Source: a virus. From it: a DNA stretch of 20,293 bases. A program made the position numbers and the translations under genes. Of the stretch, positions 1 through 7,619 are shown in pieces. Below the pieces are notes generated by a model. It worked only from the letters and a program-made list of their open reading frames with translations. It ran no database searches and was not told where the DNA came from. The stretch spans positions 1-20,293 of the IMG/VR virus record IMGVR_UViG_3300025418_000716; one strand, 5' to 3'. Position 1 is the stretch's first letter. The number at the start of each line of letters is the position of its first letter.

Positions 1-504
1 CAGTTAACAGACGCTAAACAACGTTTGGCTCAGGTCCAAGCATATAAGAAACAACAACTCGAGACAGCCAAGTCTCCAAAGCAAAATGTTCCAAATCCGA
101 TTAATACGGAAGTGCAACAGAATGCTACCAAGTGGCTCAAAAAGAACTCTTGGTATGACCCACAGGCTCGAGATACAGATAGTAGAATTGCCAAAGTAAT
201 TGACCAAGAACTTGCCGGTGAAGGCTGGGATGCAGCAGATCCAGAATACTGGGAAGAACTAGATAATCGTTTACAGGCACGTTTACCACACCGCTACGCA
301 TCAAAGGGCAACTCGTCCAACAAGAAGGCAGGACCAACATCCTCCAATCGGTCGAGCAGCTCACAGGTAGCAAAGCCAGGAACCGTCATGCTTAGTCGTG
401 ATCGAGTTCAAGCAATTAAAGATGCTGGCGCATGGGACGACGTAGCTAAACGAAACAAAATGATTCGTGCGTATCAAGCGTACGACAGACAAAATAAAGG
501 TTAA
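1..504 (+). CDS. Scaffold-like head assembly protein, C-terminal part (5' end cut by window)
   Basis: The frame is open from base 1, so the true start lies outside the window; a TTG at 25 is only an internal Leu codon. The visible 167 residues are hydrophilic, rich in Gln, Lys, Asp and Ser, and have no membrane segment. A helical charged region is followed by a Ser/Asn/Lys-rich linker (about residues 103-125) and a compact C-terminal segment with LSRDRVQAIKDAGAWDD and RMIRAYQAYDRQN-like sequence. Similar C-termini occur in proteins just upstream of the capsid genes in many aquatic phages. Charge, composition and position before the capsid genes suggest a scaffold or assembly protein, but the role is inferred from context. 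It ends 5 bases before the next gene. Confidence 0.6.
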   Translation, partial: QLTDAKQRLAQVQAYKKQQLETAKSPKQNVPNPINTEVQQNATKWLKKNSWYDPQARDTDSRIAKVIDQELAGEGWDAADPEYWEELDNRLQARLPHRYASKGNSSNKKAGPTSSNRSSSSQVAKPGTVMLSRDRVQAIKDAGAWDDVAKRNKMIRAYQAYDRQNKG

Positions 505-509
505 TTAAA

Positions 510-1067
510 ATGGCAAATCCAAGAATTAAACGTGACTTAGATGATCGCTTAGCCGATCGAGCACAAGAAGTAATGGAACGCGCAACAACTGCGAATCCAG
601 ATGACATTGCACGTCGTGAACGCCTTGATGCGTTTAGAGACAAGTGGGCAAATAGTGCGTTGCCCGATCTTCCTGCAGGGATTATCCCGGGGATGCACTT
701 GTGTTGGTTGTCAACAACCAATACTTACGACAGTATCGACAAACGTATGGCGTTGGGTTATGAGCCAGTTAAAGCCTCTGATTTAGGTAAGGGCTTTGAA
801 GGACTAGGCAAAATGAGCTCGGGCAAGTTTGAAGGCTGTGTTAGTTGTAACGAAATGGTGCTCTTCAAATTACCAGAAGACATCTACCAAGAAGTTATGC
901 GCATGCTACATCTCGAGGATCCTCTCGAGCACCAACGCAACATCACGGCTCAAGTCCGTGGGGCTGCAGAGGGAAAAAATGGCGGCCGTAGCCACTTGGA
1001 AGGTGGTCTTTTGGAGATGGAAAAGGACACCGCAAAAGCGAATAATAAAAACATTCGTTTCCAATAA
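510..1067 (+). CDS. Conserved phage protein of unknown function in the head module
   Basis: A 185-residue soluble protein starting at ATG 510, with an AAGG-type ribosome site at the end of the preceding gene. The first 45 residues are charged and helical. The middle carries CWLSTTNTYDSIDKRMALGYEPVK, seen here in part as LSTTNTYDSIDKRM, which is characteristic of proteins found between scaffold and capsid genes in related phages. C110 and C113 form a single CxxC pair, with another Cys at 65; this is too little to claim a zinc site. The C-terminal 50 residues are charged, low in hydrophobics and probably flexible. Location suggests a role in head assembly or a minor head component, but no biochemical function can be assigned. 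Confidence 0.7.
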   Translation: MANPRIKRDLDDRLADRAQEVMERATTANPDDIARRERLDAFRDKWANSALPDLPAGIIPGMHLCWLSTTNTYDSIDKRMALGYEPVKASDLGKGFEGLGKMSSGKFEGCVSCNEMVLFKLPEDIYQEVMRMLHLEDPLEHQRNITAQVRGAAEGKNGGRSHLEGGLLEMEKDTAKANNKNIRFQ

Positions 1068-1097
1068 CATTCTTCAAAAACAAAGGAAATACAATAA

Positions 1098-1772
1098 ATG
1101 TCCACAACATTTAAACCCTTTGGTCTGAAGCCTGTCTACCACCCAAGTGGCTTAGATCGTTCTGTACCATTTGTAGGCACCAATACCTACAATCCAGGAA
1201 CAACCTATACAGCCCCTTACAGTCTGACTAGCGCACAAGTTGCGTTTTATCAGTACACCCCAGTGGCTTTGACAGCATCAGGTCAATTAACAGTAGCAGC
1301 ACAAGCAGCAGCATCCACAACCATTGGTCGTGTATATGGCTCTTTCGATGGCGTTGAGTACACCAACTCTGACGGTCGTCGTGCAGTAGCTAAATACGCA
1401 ACAAAGGCAACTTTGGACGCTTCTACTCAGATCATTTTCTGGATCTTCCAAGACCCAGCATTGATTTATGAAATCCAGTGCAATGGCTCAGTAACAACTG
1501 CAGCTATCGGTACTCAATACAACTTTGACACAACTTCTGGCTCCCTCGTAACTGATGGTACAGCTATTGGTGTAGGTGGCGCAGGCTTCTCTACTACAGC
1601 TCTTTTAGCAACTCCAGTTGCTGCAGGCGCTCAAGGTCAAGTACGTGTTGTTGGATTAGGCCGTGAAGTAGCATATCCAGCTGGCAGCAATAACAGCTGG
1701 GGCGACGCTTACACGATTGTTCAAGTACAGATCGCAAACAATATGTTTGTAGCCGCTTCGGTCTCGATCTAA
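1098..1772 (+). CDS. Putative capsid decoration / minor capsid protein
   Basis: A 224-residue protein rich in Ala, Thr, Val and Gly with alternating beta-strand patterns, no signal peptide and no membrane helix. It begins MSTTFKPFGLKPVYHPSG; a KPFGL(R/K)P opening followed by a Gly/Thr/Asn-rich strand is typical of a small structural protein found directly beside the major capsid gene in aquatic phages. A central IIFWIFQDPALIYEIQ segment matches the D(D/P)P..(V/I)(F/Y)E(V/I)Q pattern of that family. AAAGGA upstream of ATG 1098 gives a good ribosome site. Outer capsid decoration is the most likely role, inferred from family resemblance and position; a minor head protein is the alternative. Confidence 0.6.
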   Translation: MSTTFKPFGLKPVYHPSGLDRSVPFVGTNTYNPGTTYTAPYSLTSAQVAFYQYTPVALTASGQLTVAAQAAASTTIGRVYGSFDGVEYTNSDGRRAVAKYATKATLDASTQIIFWIFQDPALIYEIQCNGSVTTAAIGTQYNFDTTSGSLVTDGTAIGVGGAGFSTTALLATPVAAGAQGQVRVVGLGREVAYPAGSNNSWGDAYTIVQVQIANNMFVAASVSI

Positions 1773-1794
1773 TATAATACGAAAGGAATAAGCA

Positions 1795-2712
1795 ATGGCA
1801 ACCCCAATGCGTAGTACAGACTTTCGTGCGGTAGTCGAGCCGATTATCAACGAAGTCTTTGATGGCGTTTACGAACAACGCGACGACGAGTGGAAAGGAT
1901 TTGTTGAACAGATCCAAGGTATCCCACGCAATTACCATGAAGAAGTAATGCTTTATGGTATGAACGCAGCTCCTGCAATGCCTGACGGCACTCCAGTTAG
2001 CTACGATCAAGGTGGTACACTGTACATCACTCGCTTTATCTACCAAATCTATGGCTTGGCATACGCCTTGACCAAAGTTTTGATGGAAGACGGTGATCAC
2101 ATCCGTATCGGTTCAACATTTGCTAAGCACCTTGCTCAGTCAATGATTGAAACCAAAGAAACATTGTGCGCTAACTTGCTCAACTTCGCATTTACAACCG
2201 GCTATGTCGGTGGTGATGGCGTAACATTGATCAACACAGCTCACCCTGTTGCTAACGGTTTGACATACTCTAACCAATTGTCTACAGCTGCTTCTTTGAG
2301 CCAAACTTCTGTTGAACAGATGTTAATTCAAATCCGTGGCGCTATCGACAACAACGGCAAGCGTATCCGTTTGAAAGCAGAACAGTTAGTTGTTCCACCA
2401 GCACTTGAGTTCCAGGCAGAAGTAATTCTGAAGTCTGTTCTCCGTTCTGGTACAGCTGACAACGATTTGAACCCAATCAAATCAACAGGTATGTTGCCAA
2501 AAGGCACACACGTGGTAACACGTTTGTCCTCAAGCAAAGCCTGGTGGGTTCAAACCGATGCAGAAAATGGTCTCATGCTCGTAATGCGTCGTCCAATGGA
2601 GAAATCCATGGAAGGTGACTTCGAGACTGATTCTATGCGTTACAAAGCCACTGAGCGTTATGCTACAGGTTGGCACGATGCACGTAACGTGTTCGGTACA
2701 GCTGGTTTGTAA
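1795..2712 (+). CDS. Major capsid protein (HK97-like fold)
   Basis: A 305-residue protein recognised as the major head subunit of a phage group common in aquatic metagenomes. Key stretches are STDFRAVVEPIINEVFDGVY near the N-terminus, YGLAYALTKVLMEDGDHIRI and HLAQSMIETKETLCANLLN in the middle, then NTAHPV, VPPALEFQAEVILKSVLRSG and EKSMEGDFETDSMRYKATER near the C-terminus. Length and the mixed long-helix/strand layout fit an HK97-fold subunit without a protease-cleaved delta domain, consistent with a separate scaffold-like gene upstream. The ribosome site AAAGGA precedes ATG 1795. The gene is followed immediately by the strongest intrinsic terminator in the window, as expected for the end of a highly expressed head unit. 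Confidence 0.9.
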   Translation: MATPMRSTDFRAVVEPIINEVFDGVYEQRDDEWKGFVEQIQGIPRNYHEEVMLYGMNAAPAMPDGTPVSYDQGGTLYITRFIYQIYGLAYALTKVLMEDGDHIRIGSTFAKHLAQSMIETKETLCANLLNFAFTTGYVGGDGVTLINTAHPVANGLTYSNQLSTAASLSQTSVEQMLIQIRGAIDNNGKRIRLKAEQLVVPPALEFQAEVILKSVLRSGTADNDLNPIKSTGMLPKGTHVVTRLSSSKAWWVQTDAENGLMLVMRRPMEKSMEGDFETDSMRYKATERYATGWHDARNVFGTAGL

Positions 2713-2738
2713 TCCAAACCTCTCGTAGTAACAAAAAA

Positions 2739-2761
2739 GCCACCCACAAGGTGGCTTTTTT
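2739..2761 (+). terminator. Rho-independent terminator after the capsid gene
   Basis: A perfect 6-bp stem, GCCACC (2739-2744) pairing with GGTGGC (2750-2755), closes a 5-base loop and is followed by six T. A run of six A (2733-2738) precedes the stem and can extend it by pairing with the T run. It lies 27 bases after the capsid stop codon. This is a textbook intrinsic terminator and should separate the head unit from the genes that follow. Confidence 0.93.
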
Positions 2762-2787
2762 GCATTTTAGGGCGGAAAAGGTGTGGA

Positions 2788-2809
2788 TTTTGCATTAGTA
2801 TAAATAGGA
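2788..2809 (+). promoter_or_regulatory. Putative phage promoter/operator, copy 1 of a repeated motif
   Basis: TTTTGCATTAGTATAAATAG occurs just after the capsid terminator and about 85 bases before the next gene. A 22-base block here matches 13722-13743 at all but one position, and its 14-base core TTTGCATTAKTATA recurs at 13160-13173. TATAAA resembles a -10 box, and TATAAATA equals the T4-type late promoter core, but there is no plausible -35 hexamer 16-18 bases upstream. It may be read by a phage-modified polymerase or bind a regulator. A degenerate half copy, TTTGCATTTTAG, overlaps the terminator T run near 2759-2770. Confidence 0.6.
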
Positions 2810-2894
2810 AGATTAATCCCATTCTGACCGCCGACACTTCCCGGTGAGACGACTTAGAGACAGCTTGGGACACCCACTAAGATAAGGAAATACC
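2810..2894 (+). other. Leader (5' UTR) of gene 2895
   Basis: These 85 bases run from the putative promoter to the start codon. A weak nested hairpin is possible: CTTAG (2853-2857) with CTAAG (2877-2881), enclosing GGG (2867-2869) with CCC (2873-2875). A smaller ACCG/CGGT pairing lies at 2827-2845. The Shine-Dalgarno AAGGAA (2884-2889) sits just outside the hairpin and is left free. No known riboswitch or leader family was recognised; the structures are short and may not be functional. Confidence 0.3.
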
Positions 2895-3464
2895 ATGTCA
2901 TCTACATTTACAACACCCATTCGCGTATTTAAACGCAATAACCCAACAAACAACGGCACAATCGCCCCAGACAACACTGGTGCAGCCCGTCTGTCACAAC
3001 AAAGCTACATCACCAACCCAATCGTAGGTACAACTTCTGGCGCAACAGTTTTAACAACTGCTGACATCGGTTCTACTACAGTAACTCCATTCGTATTGCC
3101 AGCTGGCGCAATCATTGAAAGCATCGCCCTCTATCAAGACGTAGCAGCTACTGGTTTGACTGGTGGTGTAATCACTGTATCTATCGTTCAGACTAGCCCA
3201 ACCGATGGTTCTTTGACAACTACAGCAATTGGTACAATTACTCCAACCGCAGCTGGTGGTCGTATCGCTGGTGTATTCACAGCAACTGCAGCAACTGCAG
3301 CTATTATTGAAAACATTGGCACACTCGACGCCACATTGACATTCTCTGCAGCTACTGTATCTGCCAACACCGGTACTTTGGGCGGCACATTCTCTGTAGA
3401 TTACACTGCACGTAACGTTGACGGTTCTATCACTGCCTACGGTTCTGGTTATACAAATAACTAA
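2895..3464 (+). CDS. Putative virion structural protein, beta-rich
   Basis: A 189-residue protein made largely of Thr, Ala, Gly, Ser, Val and Ile, with a charged 15-residue N-terminus (TTPIRVFKRNNPTNNG) and alternating hydrophobic/polar strands, no signal peptide and no membrane helix. VLPAGAIIESIALYQDVAAT resembles a strand-turn element of jelly-roll-like phage surface proteins. It has its own transcription unit: putative promoter before, terminator candidate after, and a good ribosome site (AAGGAA). That isolation suggests high expression, as for a capsid decoration or head-fibre protein. The function is inferred from composition and position only. Confidence 0.6.
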   Translation: MSSTFTTPIRVFKRNNPTNNGTIAPDNTGAARLSQQSYITNPIVGTTSGATVLTTADIGSTTVTPFVLPAGAIIESIALYQDVAATGLTGGVITVSIVQTSPTDGSLTTTAIGTITPTAAGGRIAGVFTATAATAAIIENIGTLDATLTFSAATVSANTGTLGGTFSVDYTARNVDGSITAYGSGYTNN

Positions 3465-3471
3465 TTTAGAT

Positions 3472-3494
3472 GGCGGGCTAGTCCCGCCTCTTTT
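3472..3494 (+). terminator. Probable intrinsic terminator
   Basis: GGCGGG (3472-3477) pairs perfectly with CCCGCC (3483-3488) around a 5-base loop, followed by TCTTTT. The stem is GC-rich and sits 8 bases after the stop codon of the preceding gene. The T run is short and interrupted, so it may be leaky, which would allow read-through into 3514 and the fibre genes, for which no separate promoter was found. Confidence 0.72.
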
Positions 3495-3513
3495 AACCGT
3501 TTAGGAGAAATAC

Positions 3514-4302
3514 ATGGCTAACGCCTACAATCCGTTTACATCCCCTCCCCATTCCGTAACTGTTCAAGGTGCTTACGAGCCATTTGACTTACAAGTTTCA
3601 CGCGGTCAAATTATGGGGCACCAAACATTAAGTTTGTTTGGCTACCAAGCTGCCGTAGGCAATACTTCTATTCCAGTTTGGGAAAACGCAACAGCTTATA
3701 CATACCCAACTTCAGCGTCTACGATGACTGTTGTAAGTACATCTACATCTGATGATACTAGCGCAAAAATTTTAATTTCTGGTTTAGATGCAAATTTTGC
3801 TCCAATTTCTGAAACTATTGCGTTAAATGGAACAACTAACGTCACAACCGTTAATAGCTACTTCCGTATTAATAGCCTGTTAATGACTTCACCGGGTACA
3901 AGCCAAACAACTAACGTTGGTACAATTACTGTTAAACAGTCTAGCAATATTTTAGCTCAAATTAACGCCGGTATTGGTAAATCACAAAGTACGGTATACA
4001 CTGTCCCTGCAGGATATACTTTCTATTTGGATTTTGCAGAAGTTAATACATCAAATAGCTACACATCAGCAAACATTGTCACTTACAAAGTACAAGCTAT
4101 CAACAATAACACTGGTATAAAATTAACTGTTTTACAACAACCATTTGTATCCATTTACACAGCCAATAGAACTTCTGATCCATTTGCTTATACAGAAAAA
4201 ACTGATATTCAATGGCAGTTAGTAACAAGCACAGCTACTACAGTTGCTGCAGGTGTGATTATTGCTGGTAAATTGATTAAAAACGATTGTCAGTCAGCTT
4301 AA
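3514..4302 (+). CDS. Putative virion structural protein
   Basis: A 262-residue Thr/Ser/Asn-rich protein with a strong AGGAG ribosome site. The first 50 residues include PFTSPPHSVTVQGAYEPFDLQ and QTLSLFGYQAAVG; the rest is predicted beta-sandwich-like, with ISGLDANFAPISETIALNGT (about residues 90-109) and VYTVPAGYTFYLDF. The combination of a short leader, GLDAN(F/Y)..I.ETI.LNG and a P-x-G-x-T-F strand is seen in virion proteins of marine and freshwater phages lying between the capsid and the fibres. There is no signal peptide or enzymatic motif. It is likely part of the capsid surface or a head-tail appendage; the exact role is unknown. Confidence 0.6.
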   Translation: MANAYNPFTSPPHSVTVQGAYEPFDLQVSRGQIMGHQTLSLFGYQAAVGNTSIPVWENATAYTYPTSASTMTVVSTSTSDDTSAKILISGLDANFAPISETIALNGTTNVTTVNSYFRINSLLMTSPGTSQTTNVGTITVKQSSNILAQINAGIGKSQSTVYTVPAGYTFYLDFAEVNTSNSYTSANIVTYKVQAINNNTGIKLTVLQQPFVSIYTANRTSDPFAYTEKTDIQWQLVTSTATTVAAGVIIAGKLIKNDCQSA

Positions 4303-4311
4303 GGCAGTTAA

Positions 4312-4929
4312 ATGCCTGTTTACATTGATACGCGGGGTAATTCAGTCCTATCTGTGGCGATCTGCGATCGCTGCAGTAGGAAATTTGCGTATGTAGATTT
4401 AATGCCAGACCCCAATTTCCCCGGAATGAGGGTATGTAAGGAAGATCGAGATAATTTTGATCCTTGGCGTCTTCCAGCTTTACAAACAGAAAACATTGCA
4501 TTGCGTTTTCCACGTCCTGATGTATCTATTGCTACTGGCCCAATTGGCGGTAACGAAATTACAACAGAAAACGGATTTCAAAATGGTAATTCAATATTTA
4601 TTGAGGGTGTTCCATCAGCAAATACCCAAGGTGATTTGAATACTATGAGTAACGTGGTGCCATCACCTATGACATTGGCTCCAAAAGTGGGTTCTATATC
4701 TCCCGCCACTGGACCAAAAACTGGTGGTACAAATGTCACAATTCATGGCAGCAACTTTACAGATATTGCAACTGTTAAGATTGGCGGCGTTGTAACAACA
4801 TTTAATTTAGTAGACTCATTAACTATTACAGCAGTGACACCAGCGTATGCGGTTACTGGTATTGTAGACGTTGAGGTATTTTCTCCGTTTGGCAATAGTA
4901 CAGCGTACGGTGCGTTTACTTATACCTAA
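4312..4929 (+). CDS. Zinc-ribbon-like N-terminus fused to an IPT/TIG (Ig-like) domain
   Basis: A 205-residue protein with two modules. Residues about 15-55 carry C18-x2-C21 and C42 in a short phage zinc-ribbon-like pattern (ICDRCSRKFAYVDL...RVCKEDRDN). The usual fourth Cys is missing, with Asp or Glu in its place, so metal binding is doubtful. A polar linker runs to about 124. Residues 125-205 form an IPT/TIG domain: PKVGSISPATGPKTGGTNVT, then IHGSNFTDIATVKIGG and FSPFGNSTAYGAFTYT at the end, the standard start and finish of that Ig-like fold. Such domains in virions often bind surface carbohydrate. It is probably a virion surface protein; the zinc-ribbon part may anchor it. It lies 9 bases after the previous gene. 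Confidence 0.68.
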   Translation: MPVYIDTRGNSVLSVAICDRCSRKFAYVDLMPDPNFPGMRVCKEDRDNFDPWRLPALQTENIALRFPRPDVSIATGPIGGNEITTENGFQNGNSIFIEGVPSANTQGDLNTMSNVVPSPMTLAPKVGSISPATGPKTGGTNVTIHGSNFTDIATVKIGGVVTTFNLVDSLTITAVTPAYAVTGIVDVEVFSPFGNSTAYGAFTYT

Positions 4930-4931
4930 AA

Positions 4932-5606
4932 ATGGCAGATCAGTCGATAACTCAATTACCAGTCGCTATCTCCGTAACGGGCGATGAACAAACTGTAATT
5001 GTACAAAGAGGCGTTACAAAGCAAGTACAAGTAAGTCTGATTGCTAACGCAGTATCACCTGGTAAGTTAATTACTAACGTAGTACTAAATGCTCAAAACT
5101 ATTTAGTATTTTATTACAGTGATGGAACAACTTCTACCACCGGCCCAATTCCTGGGTACACAAATGCAACAATTAATGGTGCTGGTCATTTAATTCTGAC
5201 CTTAACCACCGGCGGTACAGTTGACTGTGGTAATGTAGTCGGCCCACAAGGACCTACCGGACCAACGGGACCTGTAGGCCCCGCTGGAGCATCAGCTAGT
5301 GTAAATGCAGGTTCTGCAACAACACTACCTTATGGTTCTACACCAACAGTAACAAACGTTGGAACAACGCAAAATGCAGTGTTTAACTTCGGTATTCCAG
5401 CAGGTCAGCCCGGAGCTGGTGGCGCCACAATTGCAAACGACAACAGCACCAACGCAGTACGCTACCCTATTTTTACAGATGTAACCAGTGGCACACCAAC
5501 AACAGAGTACGTAGCATCTACACAATTACAGTTTAACCCCGGAGCTGGCACATTGACAACTCCCATCGTTACAGCCACCACCGGTATCGGCGGCGGAATA
5601 TTTTAA
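4932..5606 (+). CDS. Fibre-like protein with a short collagen-like segment
   Basis: A 224-residue protein. Residues 1-45 (SITQLPVAISVTGDEQTVIVQRGVTKQ) match an N-terminal module common in phage tail fibres, probably for virion attachment. Residues 104-120 are five to six Gly-x-y triplets with Pro (GPQGPTGPTGPVGPAGA), able to form a trimeric collagen-like helix. A strand-rich segment follows (TPTVTNVGTTQNAVFNFGIP), a typical companion of phage collagen repeats, with a second Gly/Pro stretch at 155-164. The C-terminus ends GIGGGIF, resembling the GGTF ends at 6974 and 18027. It has no clear ribosome site of its own, starts 2 bases after the previous stop, and shares one reading frame with the next four genes. 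Confidence 0.72.
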   Translation: MADQSITQLPVAISVTGDEQTVIVQRGVTKQVQVSLIANAVSPGKLITNVVLNAQNYLVFYYSDGTTSTTGPIPGYTNATINGAGHLILTLTTGGTVDCGNVVGPQGPTGPTGPVGPAGASASVNAGSATTLPYGSTPTVTNVGTTQNAVFNFGIPAGQPGAGGATIANDNSTNAVRYPIFTDVTSGTPTTEYVASTQLQFNPGAGTLTTPIVTATTGIGGGIF

Positions 5607-5615
5607 GGTAAATAC

Positions 5616-6974
5616 ATGGCTCAGTCTGGCTATACCCCCATACTAATATACAGCTCCACGACAGCGTCTAACGCGCCGTCTGCGGCTAACCTTACCAACA
5701 GCTCTTCCGGTTCTGAGCTGGCTATTAACGTTACTGACGGCAAGCTGTACTACAAAGACAATACCAACGCTGTTCAAGTTATTGCCTCTAAGAGCGCCGC
5801 ATCTGGTGCGTTTAGTTCAGTAAGTATTACTGGTGGCACAATTAACGGTACGGCAATCGGCGGGTCTACACCAGCAGCCGGTGCGTTTACCACGCTATCT
5901 TCTAGCGGTTTAGCGACCCTTAACAGCCTGTCTGTAACTGGTCTGACTGGTTACCTATACGCTAACGGCGCAGGCGCTGCTACGGCCTCTACAACGATTC
6001 CTACGACCGCTTTGAGCGGCACAATCAGTAACGCCCAGTTGGCAAATAGCTCAATCACCATTGGCACCACTGGAATTTCGTTAGGCAGCACAGCGCTAAC
6101 ACTAGCTGGCCTAACCAGCGTTACAGTAACACAAGACCCAGTAAGCGCACTTCAATTAGCTACTAAACAGTACGTTGATAATATTGCTTCCGGTTTAAGC
6201 ACTAAAGCACCGGTCTACGTAGCTACAACAGCAAACATTACCCTGTCTGGCGAGCAGACTATTGATGGCTTCTTGACATCATCAAGTCGTGTTTTGGTTA
6301 AAAACCAGACAACCCAGTCGCAAAACGGTATCTACGTATCGTCTTCAGGCGCATGGAGCCGCTCATCTGATGCAAACACTTGGAACCAATTGGTTTCTGC
6401 GTACGTGTTTGTTGAAGTCGGAACTACACAGGCGGACACCAGCTGGGTATGTACAGTAGACCCGGGTGGCACATTAGGAACTACACCTGTTACTTGGGTA
6501 CAGTTTTCCGGTGCAGGTACATATACTGCCGGTACTGGTTTAACTTTAACTGGTACTCAGTTTAGCATCACTAACACAGCGGTAACAGCAGGTAGCTACA
6601 CACTAGGAAACTTTACTGTTAATGCTCAAGGTCAGTTAACTGCTGCGTCTAGCACATCAACAACCGGTTCTGGCAACGTAGTACTTGCAACCAGCCCAAC
6701 ACTGGTTACTCCTAATTTGGGCACACCTAGCGCCTTGGTTGGTACTAACATTACTGGCACAGCGGCTGGCTTGTCAATTGGTGGTAATGCAGCAACAGCC
6801 ACGACAGCTACTAACGCAAGCAACGTGGCAATAACTACCGGCGCAGCTACAACAAACTACTTGACGTTTGTTACTGCAACAACAGGCAACTTGCCAGTGT
6901 TAACAAACACCAATTTAACTTATAACTCGTCCACCAACGCAATCACTGGTGGCATTGCAGGAGGCACGTTCTAG
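5616..6974 (+). CDS. Tail fibre protein
   Basis: A 452-residue Ser/Thr/Gly/Ala-rich fibre. Residues 1-55 (SGYTPILIYSSTTASN, then ELAINVTDGKLYYKDN) form a module also present at the start of the next gene. A low-complexity shaft follows. About residues 172-190 (DPVSALQLATKQYVDN) and 195-290 (VATTANITLSG, VLVKNQTTQSQNGIYVSSSG, WSRSSDA) are a well-known domain of phage tail fibres and appendages. The rest is Thr/Ala-rich repeat typical of fibre shafts, ending AGGTF. GGA-GGC in that ending forms a strong AGGAGG ribosome site (6959-6964) for the next gene. The TAG stop is followed directly by the next ATG, in frame. Confidence 0.82.
   Translation: MAQSGYTPILIYSSTTASNAPSAANLTNSSSGSELAINVTDGKLYYKDNTNAVQVIASKSAASGAFSSVSITGGTINGTAIGGSTPAAGAFTTLSSSGLATLNSLSVTGLTGYLYANGAGAATASTTIPTTALSGTISNAQLANSSITIGTTGISLGSTALTLAGLTSVTVTQDPVSALQLATKQYVDNIASGLSTKAPVYVATTANITLSGEQTIDGFLTSSSRVLVKNQTTQSQNGIYVSSSGAWSRSSDANTWNQLVSAYVFVEVGTTQADTSWVCTVDPGGTLGTTPVTWVQFSGAGTYTAGTGLTLTGTQFSITNTAVTAGSYTLGNFTVNAQGQLTAASSTSTTGSGNVVLATSPTLVTPNLGTPSALVGTNITGTAAGLSIGGNAATATTATNASNVAITTGAATTNYLTFVTATTGNLPVLTNTNLTYNSSTNAITGGIAGGTF
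6959..6964 (+). promoter_or_regulatory. Strong Shine-Dalgarno encoded in the C-terminal codons of a fibre gene
   Basis: AGGAGG lies 10 bases before ATG 6975 and is formed by the codons for Ala-Gly-Gly in the final AGGTF of the previous fibre. With the TAG stop touching the ATG, this site makes separate initiation of the second fibre likely. Confidence 0.8.
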
Positions 6975-7610
6975 ATGGCACAAAGCGGCTACACACCAAT
7001 AGCGCTTTACTATAGCGCAACAGCAAGTAACACACCGTCGTCTGCCAATCTGGTAAACGGTGAGTTAGCAATTAACATTACAGACGGCAAACTGTATTAT
7101 AAGAACAATGGCGGTGCAGTTCAAGCTATCGCTATTTTGTCTCGTACAAACGGTAATTTTAGTGATCTCACCGGTGCAATTACTGTAGCAAAAGGTGGAA
7201 CTTCAGCACAACCAGCTAGCCCAGTAACCGGTATGATCCGCTACAACACGGATACATTCCAGTTTGAAGGCTACGCCGGTAGCTCCCCATCATGGTTGCC
7301 AGTGGGCGGTTCAGTAATTAGCAATGATACCTCTACAGCAAGTAATTTGTATCCTATTTTTGCTAATGCAACATCCGGTACAGCTACTACAGTTTATACT
7401 AGTAACGCCAAATATTTATACAAACCATCTACTGGTGAATTACAATCATCTATTGTAAATGCCACAAACGGCATTCATGTAAATAGCCAAACAGTATCAG
7501 TAAGTTATACTATTGCATCTGGCTCTAGCGGATCAAGTGCTGGCCCCATTACTGTGGCAAGCGGTGTAACTGTAACTGTTTCCAGCGGCTCTCGCTGGGT
7601 TGTTTTATAA
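6975..7610 (+). CDS. Tail fibre protein, short, N-terminus homologous to the preceding fibre
   Basis: A 211-residue fibre whose first 55 residues (MAQSGYTPIALYYSATASN, ELAINITDGKLYYKNN) match the preceding protein at most positions, although the DNA has diverged. ITVAKGGTS and GMIRYNTDTFQFEGY (about residues 70-100) are classic fibre motifs, the second common near fibre heads. The C-terminus TVSSGSRWVVL matches a short ending seen on many phage fibres (S-G-S/A-R-W-V-(V/I)-L). There is no S74 domain. It starts directly after the TAG of the previous gene, so the two would fuse in frame if that stop were read through. It may be a short fibre or a foot that joins longer ones. Confidence 0.8.
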   Translation: MAQSGYTPIALYYSATASNTPSSANLVNGELAINITDGKLYYKNNGGAVQAIAILSRTNGNFSDLTGAITVAKGGTSAQPASPVTGMIRYNTDTFQFEGYAGSSPSWLPVGGSVISNDTSTASNLYPIFANATSGTATTVYTSNAKYLYKPSTGELQSSIVNATNGIHVNSQTVSVSYTIASGSSGSSAGPITVASGVTVTVSSGSRWVVL

Positions 7611-7619
7611 GGAAATCAC

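Noticed and set aside
829-1128. 99-codon + strand frame overlapping the end of gene 510 and the start of gene 1098
   Set aside because: It overlaps two supported genes in another frame and lacks any conserved pattern.
1747-1778. TATAAT at 1773-1778 as a sigma70 promoter for the capsid gene
   Set aside because: The nearest -35-like TTGTAG gives a 20-base spacer, and the site lies on a stop codon between closely spaced co-directional genes; not convincing.
1594-2100. 168-codon open frame on the - strand across the decoration and capsid genes
   Set aside because: It lies antisense to two well-supported genes, has Cys/Leu-rich shadow composition, no recognisable family and no fitting ribosome site.
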